DNA from: Mycobacterium alsense
GTDB lineage: Bacteria > Actinomycetota > Actinomycetes > Mycobacteriales > Mycobacteriaceae
Length of the DNA stretch: 64,000 nt
Assembly (NCBI RefSeq): GCF_002086635.1
Contig: NZ_MVHD01000019.1
Span: forward strand, 1-64,000
Direction: 5' to 3'
In this document: piece by piece, positions 9,154 to 17,213 of the stretch
Layout of the letters: each line of letters starts with the position of its first letter
Numbering within the stretch: the stretch's first letter is position 1
Notes under the pieces: model-generated
What the model saw: only the letters and a program-made list of their open reading frames with translations
What the model was told of the DNA's origin: nothing
Databases searched by the model: none
Made by a program: the position numbers and the translations under genes

Positions 9154-10166
9154 TGCGCGCCGCGGTATTGCGCGACGGCCGCATGGTCTACCGCGACGAC
9201 GTACCCGAGCCGGTGCCCGGGCCGGGTCAGGTGCTCGTCGGGGTGCGGGCGTGTGGAATCTGCGGTTCCGACCTGCATTTCGCCTCCCACGGCGACGAGG
9301 TGGTGGCGATGACCGCTCAGGTGGCCCCCGACGCGGGCGGCATGGGCGTCGACCTGGCCAGCGATGTCTTCATGGGTCACGAATTCAGCGCCGAGGTCCT
9401 GGAGTCCGGCCCCGACACGGAGACCCCTCCGCCCGGAACCGTGGTGACGTCGATCCCCGTGCTGCTCTCCACCACCGGAGTCGAGCCGATCGTGTACAGC
9501 AACAGCACGATTGGCGGCTACGCCGAGCGGATGCTGCTGTCGGCGCCGCTGCTGCTGCCCATTCCCAACGGCCTCGACCCCAAGCACGCCGCGCTGACCG
9601 AACCGATGGCGGTGGGCCTGCACGCCGTCGACAAGTCCGGCATCGCGCCCGGCGAGACCGCCCTGGTGCTGGGCTGCGGACCGATCGGCATCGCCATCAT
9701 CGCGGCCCTGAAGTCGCGCGGCGTGGAAACGATTGTGGCGTCAGACTTTTCACCGAAGCGGCGCGAGCTGGCCACAGCGATGGGCGCACACCAGACGCAA
9801 GACCCGGCCCAGGGTTCGCCGTTCGACACCGTCAAACCCGCGGTGGTGTTCGAGGCGGTCGGGGTGCCCGGGATCATCGACGACGTGCTGCGGCGCGCGC
9901 GCCCGGGCACGCGGCTGGTGGTCGCGGGCGTGTGCATGCAGCCCGACACCGTGCATCCGTTCTTCGCGATCGCCAAAGAGATCAACGTGCAGTTCGTGCT
10001 GGCCTACAACCCCGAGGAGTTCGGCGATTCGCTGCGCGCGCTGGCCGAGGGTGAGATCGACGTGTCCCCGCTGATCACCGGGGAGGTCGGGCTGGACGGT
10101 GTCGGCCAGGCCTTCGACGACCTCTCCGACCCCGAGCGGCACTGCAAGATTCTCGTCACGCCGTAG
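9153..10166 (+). CDS. Zinc-dependent medium-chain alcohol dehydrogenase
   Basis: This 337-residue MDR-superfamily protein has a GroES-like N-terminal domain with catalytic zinc ligands Cys37 (CGICGSD), His42-region and the GHEF motif, then a Rossmann domain with LGCGPIGIAI. The four-cysteine lobe that binds structural zinc in classical alcohol dehydrogenases is replaced by a Cys-free stretch around residues 95-125, so only a catalytic zinc is expected. It is the third gene of the ephA operon. I do not recall a counterpart at this site in M. tuberculosis. The substrate is probably an alcohol or diol from the preceding steps (inference). Confidence 0.88.
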   Translation: MRAAVLRDGRMVYRDDVPEPVPGPGQVLVGVRACGICGSDLHFASHGDEVVAMTAQVAPDAGGMGVDLASDVFMGHEFSAEVLESGPDTETPPPGTVVTSIPVLLSTTGVEPIVYSNSTIGGYAERMLLSAPLLLPIPNGLDPKHAALTEPMAVGLHAVDKSGIAPGETALVLGCGPIGIAIIAALKSRGVETIVASDFSPKRRELATAMGAHQTQDPAQGSPFDTVKPAVVFEAVGVPGIIDDVLRRARPGTRLVVAGVCMQPDTVHPFFAIAKEINVQFVLAYNPEEFGDSLRALAEGEIDVSPLITGEVGLDGVGQAFDDLSDPERHCKILVTP

Positions 10167-10194
10167 ACCCGCGGGCGATTGTCGGCGGGTCGTG

Positions 10195-10215
10195 TATAAT
10201 CGAACATATGTTCGG
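10195..10215 (+). promoter_or_regulatory. Promoter -10 TATAAT overlapped by a LexA (SOS) box across the start codon
   Basis: TATAAT lies at 10195-10200, placing the transcription start at about 10207-10208, on the ATG itself, so the mRNA is probably leaderless. Bases 10200-10215 read TCGAAC-ATAT-GTTCGG, matching the mycobacterial SOS box TCGAAC-N4-GTTCGA at 11 of 12 positions. The inner 14 bp are a perfect palindrome. LexA bound here would cover the -10 element and the start codon. I see no clear -35. Confidence 0.88.
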
Positions 10216-11848
10216 CGAAGGAGTGCCGGATCCCGCGGCGATGGACGAGCTCGAGCCCGACGCGCTCATCGCGGCCGTCGAGTCCACGTACCGGCAGGAG
10301 TCGGTGCTGGTCGCCCGGCGGATGGCCGCCGTGGCGGCATTGCTGGGTCACCGGATGGAGGCCGCGGCGCGGGCCGTGAGCCAGCACGGGTACGCGGCGA
10401 TCAGCCCGTACGAACAGACGTCCGCGGAGGTGGCCGCCGCGATGAACCTGTCGGCGATGGCGGCGGGCTATTTGGTGTCGGACGCCGAGGCGCTCGATAC
10501 GCGGTTGCCCCGAATCGCGGCCTTGCTGGGCGAGGGCCGAACGGACTGGCGCACGGTCAGGTTGATCATCAGGCGCACGGATTTGATCGCCGACCACGAC
10601 TTGATCACGAAGGTCGACCGGTCGCTGGCCGCGCGCATCGGCAACTGGAGCGGCTGGTCGAGGCAGCGCATCGTCAACGCCGTCGACGCCGCGGTGCGCG
10701 CCACCGATCCCGACGCCGCACGCGAGCGCCGCGAGTCCGCCGAGGACGGCCGGCACATCGGAATCACCCCGTCGGACAACGGAATGGCGGACGTCTACGG
10801 CAGGGTTGGGGCGGCGGCCGCGACGGCCTTCGATCGACGGCTGTCCGAACTCGCCAAGCAGGCATGCCCGAACGACCCGCGGACGCTGGACCAACGCCGC
10901 GCCGACGCGCTGGCGGCGCTGACCTTGGGCCGCGATTTGGCCTGCACGTGCGGGCAAGCCGGCTGCACCGCCTCTTTGGCCGAGGGCGAGCGCGATCGGG
11001 GCGGGCCTGACGATGCGCAAGCCCATCCGGTCGGGGCTCAGGTGGTGCTCAACATCATGGCCCACGAGCAGACCGTGCGCGGCGAAAGCGAACGGCCCGG
11101 CTATCTGGAGGGCTACGGGCTCATCGACGCCGAGCAGGTTCGCGACCTGGCCGCCGCTGCATCCCAACTAGTCGCCGATCCGGTGACGAGCCCGGTGGCG
11201 GCGCTGCGCTACCAGCCGCCCGCGGCTCTCGAGCGTGCGGTGCGTTGCCGGGACCTGACCTGTCGGTTTCCCGGGTGCAGTCGCCCGGCCTTCGCCTGCG
11301 ACCTCGACCATACGATCCCGTTCAACCACCGGAATCCCGCTGCCGGCGGGTTGACGGTGTGGGAGAACCTCAAATGCCTTTGCCGACAACATCATCGGCT
11401 GAAAACCTTCGGAGGCTGGCGCGATAAACAGTTGGCCGACGGGACCGTCATCTGGACGTCACCCACCGGGCGGACCTACCGCACCACCCCGGCCGGCGCA
11501 GACCTGTTCCCGCAACCGCGCAGGCCCGCGTGTGTCGTCCCGTCCCCCGCCCGGCGAAACCGCTCGAAGCAACGCAGCGCACGGATCGCCAGGGCGCGCA
11601 AACACAACCGGGAGCAACGACCCGTCAACGAAGCCCGGCGGTTGCTCGAACAGGCGCGAAAGCGAGAGATCGCGGACAGAAAGTTCCGAAATCACATGCG
11701 CGACATGCTGTTCCTGTTCAAGGGCACGCCGAGCACCAGTCCCTTCTGCACCTGGATCAACGACCCCCGCGAACCCGAGGAGCTGCCACCGGACTGGACG
11801 CCGGAGCGGGACGACCCGATTACGCTGCCCGACGACCCGCCCTTCTAG
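10208..11848 (+). CDS. 13E12-repeat family protein: DUF222 domain plus HNH endonuclease motif
   Basis: This 546-residue protein has an alpha-helical DUF222 N-terminal part (about residues 20-300) and a C-terminal HNH module around residues 345-395. There the zinc-type Cys residues (CRDLTCRFPGC) are followed by DLDH with His368, the Asn of WENLK and CRQHH. Such proteins are presumed nicking or homing-type endonucleases; activity is rarely shown. Start ATG 10208 sits inside a SOS box, so it should be induced by DNA damage. The tail (RDMLFLFKGTPS) is echoed in a broken copy about 1.2 kb downstream. M. tuberculosis has several SOS-controlled relatives but none at this site that I recall, so this is probably a mobile or expanding gene. 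Confidence 0.9.
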   Translation: MFGEGVPDPAAMDELEPDALIAAVESTYRQESVLVARRMAAVAALLGHRMEAAARAVSQHGYAAISPYEQTSAEVAAAMNLSAMAAGYLVSDAEALDTRLPRIAALLGEGRTDWRTVRLIIRRTDLIADHDLITKVDRSLAARIGNWSGWSRQRIVNAVDAAVRATDPDAARERRESAEDGRHIGITPSDNGMADVYGRVGAAAATAFDRRLSELAKQACPNDPRTLDQRRADALAALTLGRDLACTCGQAGCTASLAEGERDRGGPDDAQAHPVGAQVVLNIMAHEQTVRGESERPGYLEGYGLIDAEQVRDLAAAASQLVADPVTSPVAALRYQPPAALERAVRCRDLTCRFPGCSRPAFACDLDHTIPFNHRNPAAGGLTVWENLKCLCRQHHRLKTFGGWRDKQLADGTVIWTSPTGRTYRTTPAGADLFPQPRRPACVVPSPARRNRSKQRSARIARARKHNREQRPVNEARRLLEQARKREIADRKFRNHMRDMLFLFKGTPSTSPFCTWINDPREPEELPPDWTPERDDPITLPDDPPF

Positions 11849-11860
11849 GACCCCGGGCCC

Positions 11861-12748
11861 TCAGCGGCTTGCGAGCGCGGCGAGGTCCTGCGGCCCGGCA
11901 GCCGGGTAACCACCGGCGGACTGCACCCGCCTCGACCAGTCGCCCACCAGACCGGTCAGCTCGTCGAGGTCGTCGCCCAATGCCGCGACGATCGGCGCAC
12001 ACCCCTCGTCGGTAGCCACCTCGATCGCTTCGCGAGCTGCCCGGCCCGCATCGGTGAACGCACCGTCGCGGATCAACCCCCGCGACTGGAGCCGTTCCTC
12101 GGCCGCGGCTAAATCCGGCTCGGTCCAGGCCCTCGATCGGATGTAGCTGCGCAGCGGCAGGCCCCAGTAGAGCTCGGTGAGCAGGCCGATCTCCACCGCA
12201 TCGAAACCCGCTGTGGTCCAGACGTTCACGTGGACGTCGCCGCGGTACTCACGCAGCTCGTCCGCCAGGCGCCAGGCATCGGCCAGCGCCTCGCCCGGCA
12301 GACCTTGGGCGACGAGACCGGCGAACAGGGGCTTGCCCGCCGACGGCAAATCTTCCGTCGCGCGCCGGAGCAATTCCACCGCGCGACCGACGCCGTCCGG
12401 GTCGGCGCCCAGGATCCGGCGCAGCTGCCGCGCCGCGCCGTCGGTTCGGGCCGCGCAAAGCGTCGCCGCGTCGGCCAGCGTCCACCCGTGGGCGACCGCC
12501 GGCACCACGACCGCCGGGTTGAACACGGCGAACGCCGCCGCGATCACCTCGCCGGGCACCTGTCCCATCACCGAGCCGCGGCTGCAGAAGTAGGCCGCGC
12601 CGTCGGGCATCGCGACTTCCCCCGACTTGCCGGGACTCGGCCCGAACCCGAGGGCCGCATAGCCTTCGTGGCATTCCGGGGCGAAATACACCTGCCCCGC
12701 AAAAGGTTCGATCGCGAGGGCGAGCGCTCTCGCCGGTGTGAGGGTCAT
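11861..12748 (-). CDS. SCO6745-like (HTH_67-type) conserved protein
   Basis: This 295-residue Ala-rich protein starts MTLTPARALA. ATG 12748 is preferred over an upstream in-frame TTG at 12796, because homologues as I recall them begin at the MTLTPAR block. The N-terminal half contains a conserved GYAALGF/YFCSRGSVMG region. The C-terminal half is helical with a possible winged-helix segment (about residues 200-265). It belongs to the actinobacterial family annotated as SalK or HTH_67. No enzymatic motif is visible and function is unknown. It is convergent with the HNH gene, 12 bp apart. Confidence 0.75.
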   Translation of the reverse strand: MTLTPARALALAIEPFAGQVYFAPECHEGYAALGFGPSPGKSGEVAMPDGAAYFCSRGSVMGQVPGEVIAAAFAVFNPAVVVPAVAHGWTLADAATLCAARTDGAARQLRRILGADPDGVGRAVELLRRATEDLPSAGKPLFAGLVAQGLPGEALADAWRLADELREYRGDVHVNVWTTAGFDAVEIGLLTELYWGLPLRSYIRSRAWTEPDLAAAEERLQSRGLIRDGAFTDAGRAAREAIEVATDEGCAPIVAALGDDLDELTGLVGDWSRRVQSAGGYPAAGPQDLAALASR

Positions 12749-12874
12749 GGGGAGTAATCCTGGCACAGCGTCATCGGCACCGGCCAGTAGGCACAACTGG
12801 CCGGTCCGCAGCTGGACAAAGCGACCTCGATCTCAGAGATCGCCGGCCGCGGCGCACCACCGGCGCCACTTCAG

Positions 12875-12986
12875 CAGGTCCGAAGACAAGAGACCGCAGA
12901 CCAGAAATTCCGAAATAGCTTGCGCGACACGCTATTTCTTTTTCAAAGGCACGCCCAGCAGCAATACTTTCTGCCACTGGATGAAC
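12875..12986 (+). pseudogene. Decayed fragment of a 13E12-family HNH gene (3' end)
   Basis: This 112-bp stretch aligns with bases 11651-11761, the 3' part of the intact HNH gene. By hand count about 84 of 111 aligned bases agree. A single extra T in a T-run near 12936-12942 shifts the frame: before it one reads DQKFRN..LRDTLF, after it FFKGTPSS..FCHWMN. No start, SOS box or HNH core accompanies it, so it is a non-functional remnant of a second copy. Similarity fades upstream of about 12850 and just after 12986. The rest of the gap 12749-13132 holds nothing else I can name. Confidence 0.82.
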
Positions 12987-13132
12987 TGCGGTGAAGCTCC
13001 AAACATCGGTCGCCACACCAGGTATCGATGCGCGCGCACCGTGCCTACAGGGTTGCCGCGCTCGACGGCCGATCGAACGGCGTTGCCCTGAGCCGCGCTT
13101 CGAGCGGGATACCCGAGTTGTTCGTCGTTCAG

Positions 13133-14305
13133 TTATCCGGCAAACGGGGGCCGTGCCATCACCGTCGGACGGAACCCGTAGCGCGGACCCGCGCCCATTC
13201 GGCCGGTGTCAGCGCCCACCAGCGGCATCCCGCCCAGCACGCTTCCCGGCGCTGACGTCTCCGGGGTGGTGATGAGGCGGCTGATCGCCAGTGGCGCAGC
13301 GCCGGGAGCTGCGGCCGGGCCTGCGGCCGAGGCCCAGGAGGCCGGCACGGAGAGGCCGCCGAGCGGGGCGGCAGTACCGAGACCCACCTTGATGGCGCCG
13401 CCCGCGCCGCCCAGGCCCCCCCCAATCGCGGGTAGGGTCGCCGCGGCCCTGGCCCCGTCGCTGGCCGCCTTGGCGGCCGGCACTGCAGCCTTCGACAGCG
13501 ATAGAAAGTGGGTCGACATGCCGGTAGCGCGATAAAGCATCGCGAGGGAGTTCTGGGTGGGGCTGGCATATTGCGACCACAAGCCCACCAGAGGATCGTC
13601 TTTCAACATGTCCGAGACCGATGCGAGGGACTTACTCAATGAGCCGGACGACGCGAGGTTTTGCAGCGCGGAGGGCATTGAGGACAGCAGCTGCGTCTGA
13701 GTCGACTGCACGCCCGTACCGGCCGATGTGCCAGCGGCTCGGCTGACCGCGGCGGCCTGCATGGCCTGTCCGGCGGGATCGGTGGTCTGCACCGGTTCGG
13801 TGAACGGCGTCACCCTGGCAGCCGGTGCACTGTGGGCGGCGTAGCCGTACATCGCGGTGGCATCTTGAGCCCACATTTCGCCGTATTGCCCCTCGAGCTG
13901 GGCAATCAGCGGAGTGTTTTGACCGAGGACATTCGTGGAGACCGCCTGGGCCAGCTGGGCGCGGTTGGCCGCTATCAGCGGTGGCGGCACCGTGGCGGCG
14001 AACGCGGTCTCGTAGGCCCCGGCCGCGGCCCTGGCCGAGGCAGCGGCTTGTTCGGCTTGCACGGCGCTGGCTCGCATCCATGCCACATAGGGTCTGGCTG
14101 CGCCGGCCATTTGCATCGATGCGGGGCCCATCCACTCTTCGCTGCTCAGTTGCGCGATGACCGTGTCGTAGCCGGTGGCTGCGGAGTCCAGCTCGGCGGC
14201 CAGCATGTTCCAGGCCCATGACGCGGCCATCATCGATGCAGACCCCGGGCCGGAATACATGCGGGCAGAATTGATCTCTGGAGGTAACGCTCCGTAATCC
14301 AGCAT
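13133..14305 (-). CDS. PPE family protein, SVP subfamily
   Basis: This 390-residue PPE protein has an N-terminal helical PPE domain (about residues 1-180) containing YGALPPE near the start, the turn WMGPAS at about residue 59 and the MWAQDATAMYGY block at about 150. The C-terminal part has the subfamily motif GGLSVPASWASA and ends in YGFRPTVMARPPFAG. It should pair with the upstream PE protein and be exported by a type VII (ESX) system. It is 13 bases downstream of the PE gene on the same strand. By position it corresponds to PPE65 of M. tuberculosis, but the EsxV/EsxW-type genes that follow PPE65 there are missing. Confidence 0.92.
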   Translation of the reverse strand: MLDYGALPPEINSARMYSGPGSASMMAASWAWNMLAAELDSAATGYDTVIAQLSSEEWMGPASMQMAGAARPYVAWMRASAVQAEQAAASARAAAGAYETAFAATVPPPLIAANRAQLAQAVSTNVLGQNTPLIAQLEGQYGEMWAQDATAMYGYAAHSAPAARVTPFTEPVQTTDPAGQAMQAAAVSRAAGTSAGTGVQSTQTQLLSSMPSALQNLASSGSLSKSLASVSDMLKDDPLVGLWSQYASPTQNSLAMLYRATGMSTHFLSLSKAAVPAAKAASDGARAAATLPAIGGGLGGAGGAIKVGLGTAAPLGGLSVPASWASAAGPAAAPGAAPLAISRLITTPETSAPGSVLGGMPLVGADTGRMGAGPRYGFRPTVMARPPFAG

Positions 14306-14318
14306 TTATGGGCCCTCC

Positions 14319-14618
14319 TCAGCTGGAAGCGGCGGCGTTGATCGCCTCGGTGGCCTCGTACGAGCCGGCAGCGCAGCTCAGCATGTTCACAAACATCTCG
14401 TGCATCACCGTGGCCCGGGCGCTGACGGCCTGATACATCTGGGCGTGCGTGGCGAACTGAGCCGCGACCAGCACCGAGACCTCGTCGGCGGCCGCGGGAA
14501 CCACTCCCGTCGTCGGCGCTGACGCAGCTGCATTCTGTGCGGCCAGCCCCGCACCGATGGCAGCCAAGTTCTGGGCTGCGGCGGATAACGCTTGCGGCTG
14601 GGTGGTCACGAACGACAC
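14319..14618 (-). CDS. PE family protein
   Basis: The 99 residues match the bare PE domain, two antiparallel helices that dock on a PPE partner. It begins MSFVTTQPQALSAAA; the usual Pro-Glu is Pro-Gln here. Near the C-terminus SYEATEAIN supplies the YxxxE/D type VII secretion signal. It is the first gene of a PE-PPE operon (PE32/PPE65 position) and is therefore probably secreted as a heterodimer with the downstream PPE. Its promoter must lie in the AT-rich region 14619-14972. Confidence 0.93.
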   Translation of the reverse strand: MSFVTTQPQALSAAAQNLAAIGAGLAAQNAAASAPTTGVVPAAADEVSVLVAAQFATHAQMYQAVSARATVMHEMFVNMLSCAAGSYEATEAINAAASS

Positions 14619-14972
14619 GGTGATGCTCTCCTCGCTGGTTCGGGTCTCAACGGCCTTCGAAAGCCGTTCGCCGCAAGGTTAGGTACTCCGCGGTCACTAG
14701 TGCATTACTAACTACAAATGTTCATTTATAGCTACCAGACGTTCATTTCAACGGACTGATATTTATTTGAACGCACTTGCGATCATCTATGTGAACTGAC
14801 GTCCACTTATCGGGAAGGCGCGTCGAGGACGGAGAAAGGGCTTCCGTGTTCATGACATGCGGCCGACGGTGTCCGCTGCGCCGGACGGTGACCTGGCGGA
14901 GACATCTGACCACAGTTTCGAGTGACGTTGGTGCGGACGCGAAGGCAGTCGACAAGACGAAGGGACCAAGTA
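14619..14972. promoter_or_regulatory. AT-rich divergent promoter region with repeated GTTCA half-sites
   Basis: This 354-bp gap separates the divergent PE-PPE operon and a solitary PPE gene. Bases 14690-14815 are clearly AT-rich for this genome. GTTCATTT occurs at 14720-14727 and again at 14741-14748, 21 bp apart, and the inverse TGAAC occurs at 14768-14772 and 14792-14796. Two direct plus two inverted copies on similar helical faces suggest a regulator binding array. No clear -10/-35 pair could be assigned. Confidence 0.5.
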
Positions 14973-16118
14973 GTGGATTTCGGGGCACTTCCACCGGAAG
15001 TCAACTCCGGGCGCATGTACGTCGGCGCGGGTTCGGGGCCGATGCTGGCGGCTGCCGCAGCGTGGGACGGATTGGCCAACGATCTCTACGCCACGGCAGG
15101 CTCCTACACTTCGCTGATCACCGAACTCACGAGCGCGTGGTCGGGGCCGGCATCGGCATCGATGGTCAGCGCTTCGGTGCCGTATGCGGCGTGGCTGACC
15201 GCGACTGCGGCGCAGGCCGAGCAGACGGCCGTCCAGGCGAAGGCCGCCGCGGGAGCCTACGAGGCCGCTTTTGCAATGACGATTCCGCCGCCGGTGATCG
15301 CGGCCAACCGCGCGCAACTGATGACGTTGATCGCGACGAATTTCTTTGGCCAGAACCTGCCAGCGATTGCGGCCACCGAAGCTCACTATGCAGAAATGTG
15401 GGCTCAGGATGCCACCGCGATGTATGGCTACGCCGCGGCGTCGGCCGGCGCATCAGCGTTGACCACGTTCGACCAGCCACCATCGACCACCAGCCCGGTG
15501 GGGCAGGCCGGTCAGGCGGTCGCGGTCGCCCAAGCGGCCCAAACAGCAGCCGGAACAAACACACAGCCCGTCGCATCCGCCTTCGGGCTGGCCAACGCGA
15601 GAGTTCTTTATGGAGGACTACTGAACGAATGGATTGAGTCATCCCGATCGCAGTCCTGGAAAAGGTTGGTATCGCAGTACGCCGATGGCGTTTCGATCGC
15701 CTACAACCATTTGGGCGACTGGGAGCACCTGATGAAGGTCTGGGAAGGTGTGGTGCCGGCCGCGGCTGCAAGCAAAGCTGCCGAGGCCGCGGGGGTGTTG
15801 CCCGGTGCGGGGGGAATCCAGGCAAGCGTGCCGTTGCCTTCGGGCGCGTCGTCGGCTATTTCGGCGGGTCTCGCTAGGGCGGGCACGGTGGGCAACTTGT
15901 CAGTGCCGCAGAGTTGGGCCACCGCGGCTCCGGCGACAAGCGTGGAAGGCACACTGTCGGCCGTGAGCAGCGCCGGCGTTGGCTCCGAAGCTAATGGAGC
16001 AAGCGTGCTCCACGGCATACCGCTGACGGGCGCGGGTCGCGGCCGCGGGGGGAAGGTTGTTGGGCAACAGTACGGCTTTCGCCCGATCGTGATGGCGCGA
16101 CCGGTGGTCGGCGGGTAA
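14973..16118 (+). CDS. PPE family protein, SVP subfamily (solitary)
   Basis: This 381-residue PPE protein starts at GTG 14973, because the conserved VDFGALPPE block begins exactly there and AGGGA lies at 14961-14965. The frame runs further upstream, but those residues are not PPE-like. It has WSGPAS at about residue 52, the MWAQDATAMYGYA block, the motif GNLSVPQSWATA and the end YGFRPIVMARPVVGG. It has no adjacent PE gene on its strand, so it may share the divergently encoded PE partner. The N- and C-terminal resemblance to the facing PPE suggests both belong to the same subfamily and may stem from an old duplication. Confidence 0.92.
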   Translation: MDFGALPPEVNSGRMYVGAGSGPMLAAAAAWDGLANDLYATAGSYTSLITELTSAWSGPASASMVSASVPYAAWLTATAAQAEQTAVQAKAAAGAYEAAFAMTIPPPVIAANRAQLMTLIATNFFGQNLPAIAATEAHYAEMWAQDATAMYGYAAASAGASALTTFDQPPSTTSPVGQAGQAVAVAQAAQTAAGTNTQPVASAFGLANARVLYGGLLNEWIESSRSQSWKRLVSQYADGVSIAYNHLGDWEHLMKVWEGVVPAAAASKAAEAAGVLPGAGGIQASVPLPSGASSAISAGLARAGTVGNLSVPQSWATAAPATSVEGTLSAVSSAGVGSEANGASVLHGIPLTGAGRGRGGKVVGQQYGFRPIVMARPVVGG

Positions 16119-16164
16119 GCCCGACGTTGGCGATTCGTGCCGATCGCCGAAGCCGGCCGGTGAG

Positions 16165-16881
16165 CTACTTGCCGGAAGTGAACCAGGCGACTTTGGCCCG
16201 CCAGGACCGAGCGGATCCGTAGGCGAAGCCAACGGCGCTCACGCAGGCGCACAACCAAACCGGCAACACGATATCGGAGCCCGCCCAGGCGGTGCCCATC
16301 TGAATCGCGATAGCTGCAAGTCCAAATGCAGCGGAGATCAGATAGAGGTCGACGGTCGTCGTCGAGCGGGGATCCGTCCGCAGTATCAGGAGTACTCGTC
16401 CGGCATAGACGAGTAGGTAGATCATCAGACCGCCCAATACAAACCAGTAGGCTCCCAGCCAGACGTCACTGGCCGGGGCGGCGAAGAAGTCGAGGTGATG
16501 CCCCTCGTCGGCGATAACGAACAGCGCCACCAGCAGCGGAACCGCCAGCCGTAGCGGCCGCGTGACGTATTTGCGCAATAATCCGCGCTCGCGGGTTTTC
16601 TCGACGAGACGGATGAGCCCGTGCCGGATAATTGCCGTCACCGCGAAGATCCAGCAGATGTGGCCGACCAGATGCTGTACGTTCCACAGTCCGAAGACGC
16701 GGTGCAACGGCGGGCCGAGCACCGCCGCGGCCCAGTGCGACGTCAGCAGCACGGCGCACCCCTGCAGTGCGATGTTGCGGGTCGCGCCGGCCTCCCATCG
16801 GGAACGCCAGGTGTCGCGCCGGATCCACAGGCTGCACAGAATGGAAGCGAGGGTCGCGATGATGAGTGCGGCTTTGATCAT
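16165..16881 (-). CDS. Six- to seven-helix membrane protein of unknown function
   Basis: This 238-residue hydrophobic protein has predicted membrane helices at about residues 3-18, 40-58, 70-88, 110-126, 142-165, 175-195 and 205-222. The third contains the polar sequence QHLVGHICW, and a loop has DEGHHLDF, so several His residues face the membrane or its edge. It recalls the membrane proteins that accompany phage-type regulators in mycobacteria (MAB_1171c-like), but I cannot assign it. The gene starts 23 bases after the stop of a small DNA-binding-type gene on the same strand, so the two are probably co-transcribed. Confidence 0.72.
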   Translation of the reverse strand: MIKAALIIATLASILCSLWIRRDTWRSRWEAGATRNIALQGCAVLLTSHWAAAVLGPPLHRVFGLWNVQHLVGHICWIFAVTAIIRHGLIRLVEKTRERGLLRKYVTRPLRLAVPLLVALFVIADEGHHLDFFAAPASDVWLGAYWFVLGGLMIYLLVYAGRVLLILRTDPRSTTTVDLYLISAAFGLAAIAIQMGTAWAGSDIVLPVWLCACVSAVGFAYGSARSWRAKVAWFTSGK

Positions 16882-16904
16882 TAACGGGTCCCGCGCAGTA
16901 CCGC

Positions 16905-17213
16905 TCAGACCGGCGGACTGTTGGGATCGGGGCGAAGGTCACGCAATCTGGGCGGGCCGGCCTGGGACTCCAGGTACTCGGCGACCGAGTCAGGCTCGAT
17001 CAACCCGTAGCGAACTTGCAGGTCAACGGGGTTCAACCCTAAATATTTAGCCGCCCTGATCAGGTTATCTGCGGTGATCAGCCTGCCTTCGCGGGCCGCC
17101 TTGTAATACGCGGACTTGCGGTAGCCGAATGCTGCGTAGACCTCGGTGGCCGCCAAGGGCCTACCGACCAGATACGGCAGAACCACCGCCGGGTCCTTCG
17201 CACTGTCGTCCAC
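16905..17213 (-). CDS. Small putative HTH DNA-binding protein
   Basis: This 102-residue protein has a central region (about residues 20-70: ATEVYAAFGYRKSAYYKAAR then LIRAAKYLGLNPVDLQVRYG) that looks like a helix-turn-helix of the XRE or excisionase/immunity type. The tail is Pro/Arg-rich. Start GTG 17213 is embedded in a 20-bp palindrome, which suggests autoregulation. With the membrane gene downstream it forms a two-gene unit between a PPE gene and lpqG that I do not recall from M. tuberculosis at this site. The base composition is somewhat lower in GC than neighbours, consistent with acquisition. Confidence 0.68.
   Translation of the reverse strand: MDDSAKDPAVVLPYLVGRPLAATEVYAAFGYRKSAYYKAAREGRLITADNLIRAAKYLGLNPVDLQVRYGLIEPDSVAEYLESQAGPPRLRDLRPDPNSPPV

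Noticed and set aside
10200..10215. Reading the CGAACATATGTTCG palindrome as an attachment or restriction site
   Set aside because: The full 16-bp match to the mycobacterial LexA box at a promoter is a more specific explanation.
12771..13016. An 81-codon minus-strand frame across the HNH remnant
   Set aside because: It is antisense to the decayed HNH fragment and overlaps the start region of the HTH_67-like gene; no independent support.
9153..17213. A complete prophage or integrative element in the accessory region
   Set aside because: No integrase, attachment-site repeats, structural or lysis genes were found; only a HNH gene, its relic and a small regulator pair are element-like.
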